Assembly (NCBI GenBank): GCA_943323675.2
Contig: CALPIR020000056.1
Location: forward strand, 1 to 12,548
From: Chitinophaga pinensis
GTDB lineage: Bacteria > Bacteroidota > Bacteroidia > UKL13-3
DNA length: 12,548 bases
Direction: 5' to 3'
Part shown: piece by piece, positions 1 to 6,998 of the stretch
How positions within the stretch are numbered: position 1 is the stretch's first letter
Layout of the letters: the number at the start of each line of letters is the position of its first letter
The notes under the pieces: generated by a model
Database searches by the model: none
What the model was told of the DNA's origin: nothing
Seen by the model: the letters and a program-made list of their open reading frames with translations, nothing else
Made by a program: the position numbers and the translations under genes

Positions 1-21
1 GTTGAGTTGATTATTCATCAA

Positions 22-477
22 TTAAATATCGTTAGAATTACTTTTTGCATCCTTTAAGAAAAATACACTTTGTGCCAACTCATCATTATAATCACCTATT
101 TTGGTGTTGGCTAACATGGTTTGAATTTTTTTTCGAATTGGCTTAAAATCATGATGAACTGGACAAGGATTTTTTTCCGAACAATCCTTTAAACCTAAAC
201 AGCATGAAGTAATTAATTTGTTGCCGTCAATTGCCATTACCAAATCATAAAGCGTTGTGTTTCTTTGTTCAACATCAATAATAAAACCTCCCTTTGGTCC
301 TTTTGCGGAACTTACAAAACCACGCTTCGACAAATCTTGAAGGATTTTGGCAATAAAATGTTGTGGCGCATTTAAACCTTCGGCAATTTCCTTAATGCCA
401 ATATAACTCCCTGAAGAAGTACGTTGGGCTAACAAAAACATTGCCCTCATGGCATATTTACAACTTTGTGAAAACAT
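22..477 (-). CDS. Rrf2-family Fe-S transcriptional regulator (IscR/NsrR-like)
   Basis: A 151-residue protein with the normal Rrf2 length and layout. It has an N-terminal winged helix (the opening MFSQSCKYAMRAM is typical; recognition region about residues 26-55, then the wing GPKGGF at 60-65), a dimerisation helix, and a cysteine-rich loop. The loop carries C93-x5-C99-x5-C105-x2-H108, the same spacing as the [2Fe-2S] ligands of E. coli IscR (C92, C98, C104, H107). NsrR proteins also use three cysteines with this spacing, so IscR-like and NsrR-like roles cannot be separated here. The residue at position 8 is Tyr, so the Asp ligand of Streptomyces NsrR is not present there. An additional C92 sits beside C93. 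Inference: a cytosolic DNA-binding sensor of Fe-S status, NO or oxidants. It is divergent from folD, and its own targets may lie downstream outside the window. Family call is firm; effector is unknown. Confidence 0.93.
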   Translation of the reverse strand: MFSQSCKYAMRAMFLLAQRTSSGSYIGIKEIAEGLNAPQHFIAKILQDLSKRGFVSSAKGPKGGFIIDVEQRNTTLYDLVMAIDGNKLITSCCLGLKDCSEKNPCPVHHDFKPIRKKIQTMLANTKIGDYNDELAQSVFFLKDAKSNSNDI

Positions 478-496
478 TAATCTACGTTTGAGGAAC

Positions 497-504
497 CAAA
501 GGTA
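497..504 (-). promoter_or_regulatory. Candidate Bacteroidota -7 element for the Rrf2 gene
   Basis: Read on the minus strand these bases are TACCTTTG, an exact match to the Bacteroidota sigma-A -7 consensus TAnnTTTG, 19 bases upstream of the regulator's ATG. The implied leader would be short, about a dozen bases. No clear TTTG -33 element is present at the expected distance (the region is T-rich, TCTTTTATT), so this is a candidate only. Confidence 0.4.
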
Positions 505-547
505 ATATACCCAATAAATAATAAAAGACCTTTTTATCTTTATTTAT

Positions 548-569
548 ACAATCATTTATAAATGTGTGT
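548..569. promoter_or_regulatory. Palindrome in the Rrf2-folD divergent gap, possible operator
   Basis: CATTTATAAATG at 553-564 is a perfect 12-bp palindrome, extended by ACA (548-550) and TGT (567-569) across two mismatched pairs on each side. This gives an imperfect 22-bp dyad. It overlaps a second inverted repeat, ATAAATGT (558-565) with ACATTTAT (583-590). Rrf2 regulators bind AT-rich dyads of roughly this size and commonly autoregulate, so an operator between the regulator and folD is reasonable. AT-rich DNA also yields such palindromes by chance, and no known Rrf2 consensus is clearly matched. Confidence 0.3.
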
Positions 570-725
570 GTTATAATTCATGACATTTATCAGGGCAACC
601 CGTCAACACCAATTAAACTGGCCAATTATTATTATTAAATAGGTTCAATTTGCCTGTATTTATGCTGTAATCATCTATTATTGCAAGTAATTTAGCATTA
701 TAAAAACCAAATTAGGCAACACAGT

Positions 726-1586
726 ATGCAAATTTTAAACGGAAACGAAGTATCTAAAAAACTGCGCGAGGAGATTAAAAATGAAGTAGGAATGCTAAAA
801 AATGCAGGAAAAAAAACACCTCATTTGGCTGCTATTTTAGTTGGCTCTGATGGCGCAAGTATGACTTATGTTGCTGCTAAAGAAAAAGACTGTAAAGAAG
901 TTGGTTTTGATAGTACCGTTTTGCGTTTTGATGCAACCATGACCGAGGCAGAGTTGATTGCCGAAGTTGAAAAAATAAACAACAACCCTGCAATTGATGG
1001 CTTGATTGTACAACTCCCCTTACCAAAGCATATAAACGAAAAAAAAGTAACCGAAACCATAGACTACCGCAAGGATGTTGATGGTTTTCACCCCATGAAT
1101 GTAGGTTTAATGTTTAAAGGACTACCTTGTTTTTTACCCGCTACACCATTTGGTATAATAAAGTTGTTAGAACATTATAACATTGAAACTAACGGCAAAC
1201 ATTGTGTGGTTATTGGCCGAAGTGATATTGTGGGCAAACCCATGAGCGCTTTAATGCTGCAAAAAAACTGTACTGTAACAGTTTGCCACAGCCGCACCAT
1301 TAACATTGAAGAACATATAAAACGTGCAGACATTGTAATTGCAGCAATGGGTATTCCTGAGTATGTAAAAGCACACATGATAAAAGATGGCGCTGTAGTA
1401 ATTGATGTGGGAATTACCCGTGTTGAAGATGCATCAACCAAAAGTGGTTACCGTTTAAAAGGCGATGTTGCTTATGAAGAATGCGCAACAAAAGCCAGTT
1501 ATATCACTCCAGTACCGGGTGGTGTAGGACCAATGACAAGAGTTGGTTTATTGTTAAACACCTTAAACGCAGTAAAAAACAAGTAA
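726..1586 (+). CDS. folD: Bifunctional methylene-THF dehydrogenase / methenyl-THF cyclohydrolase FolD
   Basis: At 286 residues this is the normal length for FolD, the cytosolic homodimer that oxidises 5,10-methylene-THF with NADP+ and hydrolyses the product to 10-formyl-THF for purine and formyl-Met synthesis. The catalytic Tyr/Lys pair is seen at Y48 and K52 (SMTYVAAK), the QLPLP signature with Q96 at 96-100, and the DVDGFH segment with D119 at 117-122. The Rossmann signature GRSDIVGKPM is at 164-173 and the C-terminal family signature PVPGGVGPMT at 262-271. All expected active-site residues are present. The ATG at 726 gives the standard MQILNG opening and no upstream in-frame start is needed. 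queE begins 33 bases after the stop, suggesting one transcript. A near-match to the -7 element (TATTATTG, 676-683) lies upstream but its spacing from TTTG at 649-652 is long. Confidence 0.98.
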   Translation: MQILNGNEVSKKLREEIKNEVGMLKNAGKKTPHLAAILVGSDGASMTYVAAKEKDCKEVGFDSTVLRFDATMTEAELIAEVEKINNNPAIDGLIVQLPLPKHINEKKVTETIDYRKDVDGFHPMNVGLMFKGLPCFLPATPFGIIKLLEHYNIETNGKHCVVIGRSDIVGKPMSALMLQKNCTVTVCHSRTINIEEHIKRADIVIAAMGIPEYVKAHMIKDGAVVIDVGITRVEDASTKSGYRLKGDVAYEECATKASYITPVPGGVGPMTRVGLLLNTLNAVKNK

Positions 1587-1619
1587 TATTAAACTTATTC
1601 ATCAACCTAAACATACTGC

Positions 1620-2249
1620 ATGCAAAACAATTTAAACACAACAACTACCGAGCTAAAACTACCTGTAATGGAGCACTTTTATACCATTCAGGGTGAAGGT
1701 TTTTACCAAGGTCATGCTGCTTATTTTATAAGACTAGGGGGTTGTGATGTGGGTTGTGTTTGGTGCGATGTTAAAGAAAGCTGGGATGCAGATGCACACC
1801 CAAAATATACTATTGATGAAATGGTAAAATGGGTGGTTGATGCCCGAGCGCCTTTAGCAGTTATTACTGGAGGTGAACCTTTGTTACACAATTTAGATGC
1901 ATTAACTACTGCACTTAAAAATAAAGGCATTAAAACCAACATAGAAACATCGGGCTCTTCTCCCCTTTCTGGCAAGTGGGATTGGATTTGTGTTTCTCCT
2001 AAAAAATTTAAAGCACCATTAAACGAAGTAGTAGCAAAAGCCCACGAACTTAAAGTGGTGGTTTTTAATAAAAGTGATTTTGAATGGGCCGAAAAACATG
2101 CAGCTTTGGTTAACAACGCTTGCAAATTATACCTACAACCCGAGTGGGATAAATCGGCAGAGGTATTACCAAGTATAATCGCATACGTAAAACTAAACCC
2201 TAATTGGAGCATTAGCTTACAAGTTCATAAATACATGAATATTCCGTAA
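1620..2249 (+). CDS. queE: 7-carboxy-7-deazaguanine synthase QueE (radical SAM)
   Basis: A 209-residue radical SAM enzyme that rearranges 6-carboxy-tetrahydropterin to 7-carboxy-7-deazaguanine, the ring-contraction step on the way to preQ0 and queuosine. FYTIQGEGF (20-28) is the characteristic N-terminal substrate and SAM segment. The cluster motif is C42-x3-C46-x2-C49 (CDVGCVWC), the canonical radical SAM spacing. TGGEP (83-87) is the SAM-binding GGE motif. LQPEW (172-176) and the C-terminal QVHKYMNIP are typical of the Bacteroidota form. The Met at 1620 is preferred over the internal Met17, because Bacteroidota QueE proteins carry an extension before the VMExFYTxQGEGF segment. It lies 33 bases after folD and 52 bases before the OmpA-family gene. 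The other queuosine genes (queC, queD, queF) are not in the window. Confidence 0.96.
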   Translation: MQNNLNTTTTELKLPVMEHFYTIQGEGFYQGHAAYFIRLGGCDVGCVWCDVKESWDADAHPKYTIDEMVKWVVDARAPLAVITGGEPLLHNLDALTTALKNKGIKTNIETSGSSPLSGKWDWICVSPKKFKAPLNEVVAKAHELKVVVFNKSDFEWAEKHAALVNNACKLYLQPEWDKSAEVLPSIIAYVKLNPNWSISLQVHKYMNIP

Positions 2250-2301
2250 CCATATGCTAATAGAACTATACAAATAACAAACCCATTTACGTTTACAACA
2301 C

Positions 2302-4200
2302 ATGAGATACGTTTTTGCACTAATTACTTTTTTGTTTGTTACGTTTACATACGCACAAAATCAACCGTTTACAGGTACAAGCAACAAAAAAGCAAGCAAA
2401 CTTTTTGGCGAAGCATTGCAAGCATTTACCATGTATGATGGTAAAAAAGCAAACGAATTATTAATAAAAACCATTGAACTTGACCCTAATTTTATTGATG
2501 CTTACATGTTGTTGGCTGATGTAAAAGAAGGCAACGAACAGTATAACGAAGCTGAGTTGTTGTACGAAAAAGCCATTGGTATTAATGCCGAATTTCAGAT
2601 ACCTTACTTCAAATTAGCCACAGCACAGCTAAACAATGGCCAATACGAAAAAGCACTTAGCAACCTAAGTTTATATAAAGAGAAAAAGGGCACACAAATA
2701 GACGCCAATAAAGTTGAACGCGCATTTATTACAGCACAGTTTGGATCAACGGCCGTTAAAAATCCAGTTCCATACAACCCACAAAATATGGGTGCGGGCA
2801 TCAACTCACCATTAGATGAATATTTTCCGGGGGTAAGTGCCGATAAACAAGTGTTTATATACACCCGTTTAAAAAGTAACCGTACCGAAGATTTTTACAT
2901 CAGTACCAAAGACCAAAACAATGCTTGGACCCAAAGCAGAAACATGGGCGAGCCAATAAACAGCGAGCGTAACGAGGGCACTATTTCAATTAGTAGTGAT
3001 GGACAATATGTGTTTTTTACTGGTTGTAATTGGCCAGAGGGAGAAGGCAGTTGCGATTTATATTTTAGTGCATTAGATGGCATGGAATGGAAAGAACCTC
3101 GTAACTTGGGATTTCCTATTAACACACGTGCATGGGAAAGCCAACCCTCTGTTTCGTTTGATGGGAAAACTTTATATTTTGCAAGCGCTAGACCAGGTGG
3201 ATTTGGTGGTATGGATGTTTGGCAAAGCACCTATATTAAAGGCCGTTGGGCACCCCCTATTAACTTAGGCCCCGATATAAACACTGCAGGAAATGAGGAA
3301 ACACCGTTTATAGCTAAAGATGATGCTACATTGTATTTCACTAGCGATTTTCATCCTGGATTAGGTGGGGTTGATATTTTTTACACACGCAAAAACGGCA
3401 CTGGAAAATGGGATAAACCTACCAATTTAGGATTCCCAATTAACACCAACAAAGACGAACGTTGTTTAGCAATTGGAGCAAATGGAATTGACGCTTACAT
3501 TGCATCAGAGCGCGAAGGTGGTTTTGGTGGATTAGATTTGTATGAGTTTGAATTGTACAACCAAGCACGCCCTATTGCAACTGGCTATTTAAAGGGCAAT
3601 GTATATGATGCAAGATCATTAAAAAAGCTAAAGGCCCGGATAGAGTTAATTGATTTAGCAACTGGAAAAACAGTTATTGAATCGCAAAGCAATAAAGTAA
3701 CAGGAGCCTTTTTAGTGAGTTTGCAGGGAAATAAAAATTATGCCTTAAATGTAAGTGCCGATGGATACTTATTTCACTCCGAAAATTTTGCATTAAAAAA
3801 CCAAACAGCTACAGCGCCTTTATTAATAGATATACCACTTAAACCATTGGTAGCCGGTGAAAAAGTAGTATTAAACAATGTGTTTTTTGAGGTTGATAAG
3901 TTTGAGTTAAAAGAAGAATCGAAAGTAGAGTTGAATAAGTTGGTTACCTTTTTAAAAAACAACCCAACACTAGTTATTGAGTTAGGCGGACATACCGATA
4001 ACACAGGTATTAAACAAAAGAATTTTGAACTAAGTAATAACCGTGCAAAAAGTGTTTGGCAATTTTTAATTAGCAATGGTATTGAAGCCACACGATTAAC
4101 TTATAAAGGATATGGCGATACTCAACCTGTAGCTGATAACAAAACAGAAGCAGGTAGAAAATTAAACAGAAGAACAGAATTTAAAGTGGTGAAGTTGTAA
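2302..4200 (+). CDS. PorE-like OmpA-family protein: TPR, PD40 propeller, CRD and OmpA_C domains
   Basis: This 632-residue protein starts with a Sec signal peptide, with likely cleavage after TYA (16-18). There is no cysteine there, so it is not a lipoprotein. Domains in order are TPR-like helices (about 30-130) and a WD40/PD40-type beta-propeller (about 165-420). The propeller shows repeated NLGxxIN segments near 268-274, 321-327 and 375-381, and GGFGG(M/L)D near 299-305 and 407-412. A carboxypeptidase-regulatory-like beta-sandwich (about 428-515) and an OmpA C-terminal peptidoglycan-binding domain (about 522-632) follow. The last has the diaminopimelate-binding Asp and Arg at D566 (GHTDNTG) and R581 (SNNRAKSV). 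The order matches PorE, which anchors the type IX secretion PorK/N ring to peptidoglycan, but Bacteroidota genomes carry several paralogues of this layout and known PorE is a lipoprotein. Periplasmic peptidoglycan anchoring is well supported; a T9SS role is inference. It begins 52 bases after queE. Confidence 0.9.
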   Translation: MRYVFALITFLFVTFTYAQNQPFTGTSNKKASKLFGEALQAFTMYDGKKANELLIKTIELDPNFIDAYMLLADVKEGNEQYNEAELLYEKAIGINAEFQIPYFKLATAQLNNGQYEKALSNLSLYKEKKGTQIDANKVERAFITAQFGSTAVKNPVPYNPQNMGAGINSPLDEYFPGVSADKQVFIYTRLKSNRTEDFYISTKDQNNAWTQSRNMGEPINSERNEGTISISSDGQYVFFTGCNWPEGEGSCDLYFSALDGMEWKEPRNLGFPINTRAWESQPSVSFDGKTLYFASARPGGFGGMDVWQSTYIKGRWAPPINLGPDINTAGNEETPFIAKDDATLYFTSDFHPGLGGVDIFYTRKNGTGKWDKPTNLGFPINTNKDERCLAIGANGIDAYIASEREGGFGGLDLYEFELYNQARPIATGYLKGNVYDARSLKKLKARIELIDLATGKTVIESQSNKVTGAFLVSLQGNKNYALNVSADGYLFHSENFALKNQTATAPLLIDIPLKPLVAGEKVVLNNVFFEVDKFELKEESKVELNKLVTFLKNNPTLVIELGGHTDNTGIKQKNFELSNNRAKSVWQFLISNGIEATRLTYKGYGDTQPVADNKTEAGRKLNRRTEFKVVKL

Positions 4201-4218
4201 TTTGGTTTGAGGTAAAAT

Positions 4219-4325
4219 GCTTTAGGGATAGCAACGAAAAGCCCCGAAGCAAGTTCGGGATTGTTAACCCACAGTGAGGCACGAACGAGGACTTGAAGTG
4301 AATAGACCGTTAAAACGCCCAAATT
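4219..4325. other. Structured intergenic element, possible dispersed repeat or RNA structure
   Basis: Between the OmpA-family gene and kdsD lies a stretch richer in G and C than the DNA around it. CCCGAA (4243-4248) pairs with TTCGGG (4254-4259) over a five-base loop. Two degenerate copies of one motif flank the middle: GCAACGAAAAGCCC (4231-4244) and GAAGTGAATAGACC (4295-4308), 9 of 14 identical. A closing interaction is possible between TTTaGGG (4221-4227) and CCCAAA (4318-4323), with AACG (4233-4236) against CGTT (4308-4311) inside it. Layouts of this kind recur between genes in many Bacteroidota genomes as I recall them. It could be a dispersed palindromic element, a terminator-like 3' structure for the upstream gene, or a leader for kdsD. 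There is no U-tract after the hairpin, so it is not a classical intrinsic terminator. Confidence 0.5.
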
Positions 4326-4356
4326 ATTTATTATAATTGAACAAGAAATTTAACCC

Positions 4357-5307
4357 ATGAAAGATTACATCAAATACGCCAAAGAAGTATTTACTATTGA
4401 AGCCAAAGCATTAGCGGATTTAAGCAAACAGTTGGACAATAACTTTAACAAAGCAGTTGACGCAGTGTTAAAAAGTAAAGGTCGTTTGGTCATTACAGGT
4501 GTTGGTAAATCAGGGTTAGTAGGAGCAAAAATATCGGCAACATTAGCCAGTACGGGCACACCAAGTATGTTTATGCACCCTGTTGAAGCATTTCATGGCG
4601 ACTTAGGCATGCTGAAAAAAGATGATGTGGTGGTAGCAATTTCATACAGTGGCGAAACAGAGGAATTATTAAAGTTAATTCCTTACATTAAAGCTGCACA
4701 AATAAAAGTAATTGGCATGAGCGGCAATCCGCAATCAACGCTTGCTAAAAACTCTAATTTTCATTTAAACGTAAAAGTATACAAAGAGGCTTGCCCGCTT
4801 GAGTTAGCGCCTACTTCATCAACCACCGCTACATTAGCTATGGGCGATGCATTGGCAGTTGCTTTAATGAAAGTACGTAATTTTAAGCCTGAAGATTTTG
4901 CTAAGTTTCATCCTGGTGGAAGCCTAGGCAAAAAACTTTTAACCACAGTTGAAAGTTGCATGTTTAAAGATAACTTACCCATTATAAAACCCACAGATAA
5001 TATACAACAAGTAATACATACCATGAGCAGCGGCCGATTGGGTTTGGCTGTTGTGGTTGATAAAACAAAAGTAATTGGTGTAATAACTGATGGTGATTTA
5101 CGCAGAGCCATGGACAAGCACACTGCAAAATTATTTACGTTAAGCGCTAAAGATATTATGACTAAAAAACCGCGCGCCATCAATAAAAAAATGATGATGG
5201 CTGAAGCCGAAGAAGTAATGAATACGAACAAAATTACCTCTCTTTTGGTAGCTGATGCCAAAGGTAAATTGGAAGGTGTGGTGCAGATTTATAGTTTAAA
5301 TAAGTAG
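4357..5307 (+). CDS. kdsD: D-arabinose-5-phosphate isomerase KdsD (SIS + two CBS domains)
   Basis: A 316-residue enzyme that interconverts D-ribulose 5-phosphate and D-arabinose 5-phosphate, the first step of KDO synthesis for lipopolysaccharide. The SIS sugar-isomerase domain covers about 30-175, with GVGKSG at 48-53 and SYSGETEE at 96-103. Two CBS domains fill about 200-316 (ITDGDLRR at 243-250). The four catalytic residues of E. coli KdsD (K59, E111, E152, H193) are matched by K51, E103, E144 and H185 at a constant offset of eight, the last in FHPGGSLG. The length is slightly under the E. coli enzyme, as usual for the family. The ATG at 4357 is the first in-frame start after the intergenic element. 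It shares a pathway with kdsA, about 1.7 kb downstream on the same strand. The CBS tail may bind a regulatory nucleotide or sugar; that is inference. Confidence 0.96.
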   Translation: MKDYIKYAKEVFTIEAKALADLSKQLDNNFNKAVDAVLKSKGRLVITGVGKSGLVGAKISATLASTGTPSMFMHPVEAFHGDLGMLKKDDVVVAISYSGETEELLKLIPYIKAAQIKVIGMSGNPQSTLAKNSNFHLNVKVYKEACPLELAPTSSTTATLAMGDALAVALMKVRNFKPEDFAKFHPGGSLGKKLLTTVESCMFKDNLPIIKPTDNIQQVIHTMSSGRLGLAVVVDKTKVIGVITDGDLRRAMDKHTAKLFTLSAKDIMTKKPRAINKKMMMAEAEEVMNTNKITSLLVADAKGKLEGVVQIYSLNK

Positions 5308-5598
5308 AAGGGACAGACGGCAAAGAAAATACTGACCTATTAAAGATAGAATTTGAATACCTTTAAACCGTTACAATAATTAACTAATGAATTTATAGTA
5401 ATTGATTTAACCACTTAATAAGACTAAGAAATACAAAGGCCAACATCAATTAAAAAGAACTAAACATAAGTTAGTTAAAAGCATAATTAAGAAAATACTA
5501 TTAAATGTATGACTTACTAGAATAATCAGTTCATCTAAATTTTCTAGCATACAAATAACAAACAGCAGCATAAAAAACAATCCACTTAGGATAAGAAA
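5308..5598. other. 291-base intergenic gap without recognisable gene
   Basis: This AT-rich stretch separates kdsD from the nuclease-like gene. I see no credible coding frame, no strong hairpin with a U-tract and no tRNA. TACCTTTA at 5359-5366 is one base off the TAnnTTTG element, but far from the next start. ATACAAATAACAAAC at 5549-5563 is identical to a stretch at 2268-2282, 20 bases upstream of the OmpA-family gene. Most likely it holds the promoter of the downstream gene pair. Confidence 0.5.
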
Positions 5599-6378
5599 AT
5601 GACGAAAGAAATAGAGAATATCAATCAGGTAATTGAGGCTTACTTTACAGCACATGCAGATACCACCATCGTTCCTGTAAAAGAATTAATGCAAGAGTTT
5701 ATTGCAGCAGGTGTATTTAAAAAAGATGTAAAAAACGGCAAACCTATCCGCGATGTATTAAAACAACTTAACAAATCTAATGAGTTAGCTCAAATACCCT
5801 TTGCACATGCCATGCAAAATGGAGAAGACACCTACTGGTATTTTATCCCTAAGGATGCGGAAAGACCAACTCAATTGTATAAGCAAGAACCCGTTTCGGA
5901 AGAGAGATTGGAGATGGAAAACAAACGTTTACTTAGCGATAAGTACTACGTAATGAATTTATGTGATGAAGCCCTTAAACAAAAAGCCAAACGCCAAAAG
6001 AGATTTGATTTTTTAGTTGGCGATTTGCACAAGGACGGCAAAACAAGAACACAGTTACCAGTTGATGCTTTTTACCACGAACTAAATTTGGTAATTGAGT
6101 ACAAAGAAGCACCAGCAGCAGAACCAACTGAGTTTTTTAACAAATTAAATGTGCGCACGGTAAGTGGCATGAGTCGTGCAGACCAGCGTAAAAAATATGA
6201 CCGCGTAAAGGCTGCCGAATTACCTCTAAACGGTATAAAATTGGTTGAAATACCCTACTCTGTTTTTACATGTGACGAATTGAACAGAATAGTGAGAGAT
6301 CATGAACAAGATTTAAAACGTGTTACGGATTTTTTAAAGCCTGAACAATACACCCCTAAAACTGAAATAGTAGAATAA
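5599..6378 (+). CDS. Uncharacterised protein: winged-helix-like N-terminus + PD-(D/E)XK nuclease-like C-terminus
   Basis: I do not recognise a named family for this 259-residue protein. No signal peptide or membrane segment is present, so it is cytosolic. Residues about 1-85 look like a small winged-helix domain: helices around VPVKELMQEF and KPIRDVLKQL, then a beta pair ending TYWYFIP at 78-84. Residues about 118-222 resemble a compact PD-(D/E)XK nuclease fold. A helix with E124 leads into the strand RFDFLVGD, then LPVDAFYHELNLVIEYKE (153-170) supplies D156 and E167-x-K169 in the order and spacing of the catalytic motif. A helix with R197, K199 and D201 follows, then the strand KLVEIPY (214-220). 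This suggests a DNA-binding nuclease acting in repair or restriction, but neither fold nor activity can be proved by eye. A GNAT gene follows after 28 bases. No methylase or toxin/antitoxin partner is adjacent. Confidence 0.6.
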   Translation: MTKEIENINQVIEAYFTAHADTTIVPVKELMQEFIAAGVFKKDVKNGKPIRDVLKQLNKSNELAQIPFAHAMQNGEDTYWYFIPKDAERPTQLYKQEPVSEERLEMENKRLLSDKYYVMNLCDEALKQKAKRQKRFDFLVGDLHKDGKTRTQLPVDAFYHELNLVIEYKEAPAAEPTEFFNKLNVRTVSGMSRADQRKKYDRVKAAELPLNGIKLVEIPYSVFTCDELNRIVRDHEQDLKRVTDFLKPEQYTPKTEIVE

Positions 6379-6406
6379 TTAACGTATTGGCATAAACTAA
6401 AAGTGC

Positions 6407-6934
6407 ATGACACACCAATTTTTAGTAACCACAGCCCGGCTTACATTAAGAGAGGTAGAAATAGGTGATCAACAAAAGATATTTGAAGGGTTTTCAAATC
6501 CTATTGTAACCAAATACATGGACATCACCTACCCTACTTTTGAAGCTACAGCAGAACAAATGTTGTGGTACGAAACAAAACGTGAAAACGGGACAGGCAA
6601 TTCTTGGGCGGTTATTAATGAGCACCAAGCGTTTATTGGCGTGATAAGTACCTATAACTTGCATTCTTTGCACAGAAGATGCGAAATTGGTTATTGGTTT
6701 TTTCCTGAATACTGGGGCAAGGGTTATGGCAAAGAAAGTATGGATATCCTTCTAAAAACCTTAGCAAAACAGCAAAATATTCACCGCTTTGTAGCTGAGG
6801 TTGAACCTGAAAACACGGCTAGTGTTGCCTTACTTAATAGTTTGGGATTTAACCGCGAAGCTGTTTTTAAAGAACATGAATTTAGGAACAATCAATTTGC
6901 AGATTTAGAAATTTGGGCCAAAATTTTCAACTAG
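6407..6934 (+). CDS. GNAT-family N-acetyltransferase (RimJ/RimL-like)
   Basis: A 175-residue single-domain acetyltransferase of the Acetyltransf_3 type, normal in length. It opens with TTARLTLREVEIGD (8-21), typical of the RimJ/RimL branch. The strand CEIGYWFFPEYWGKGYGKE (92-110) carries the acetyl-CoA pyrophosphate-binding loop WGKGYG at 103-108. The C-terminal half has the usual EPENTASVALLNSLGF segment (133-148), which helps form the cofactor site. The substrate could be a ribosomal protein N-terminus, another protein or a small amine; members of this branch cannot be assigned from sequence alone. It starts 28 bases after the nuclease-like gene, so the two are probably co-transcribed, and it ends 64 bases before kdsA. 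Confidence 0.88.
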   Translation: MTHQFLVTTARLTLREVEIGDQQKIFEGFSNPIVTKYMDITYPTFEATAEQMLWYETKRENGTGNSWAVINEHQAFIGVISTYNLHSLHRRCEIGYWFFPEYWGKGYGKESMDILLKTLAKQQNIHRFVAEVEPENTASVALLNSLGFNREAVFKEHEFRNNQFADLEIWAKIFN

Positions 6935-6950
6935 AATTAAGCAATAAAAA

Positions 6951-6979
6951 GTTTAAGCATACAATAATTTATAAATTCG
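6951..6979 (+). promoter_or_regulatory. Weak candidate promoter for kdsA
   Basis: TAAATTCG at 6972-6979 differs by one base from the Bacteroidota -7 consensus TAnnTTTG. GTTTA at 6951-6955 sits 17-18 bases upstream where a TTTG -33 element would be expected. The implied leader would be about 15 bases. The match is imperfect and kdsA could equally be read from upstream. Confidence 0.25.
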
Positions 6980-6998
6980 CCACATTATACTTAACAAT

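Noticed and set aside
1481..1696. A 71-codon frame spanning the folD-queE junction
   Set aside because: It is a shifted frame over the 3' end of folD and the 5' end of queE, both firmly identified.
4122..4322. A 66-codon minus-strand frame through the intergenic element
   Set aside because: It overlaps the end of the OmpA-family gene and is explained by the structured element. Frames through such repeats are commonly mis-called as proteins.
5446..5655. A 69-codon hydrophobic minus-strand frame in the kdsD-nuclease gap
   Set aside because: Its hydrophobic residues come from reading A-rich plus-strand DNA in reverse. It overlaps the start of the nuclease-like gene and has no family-like features.
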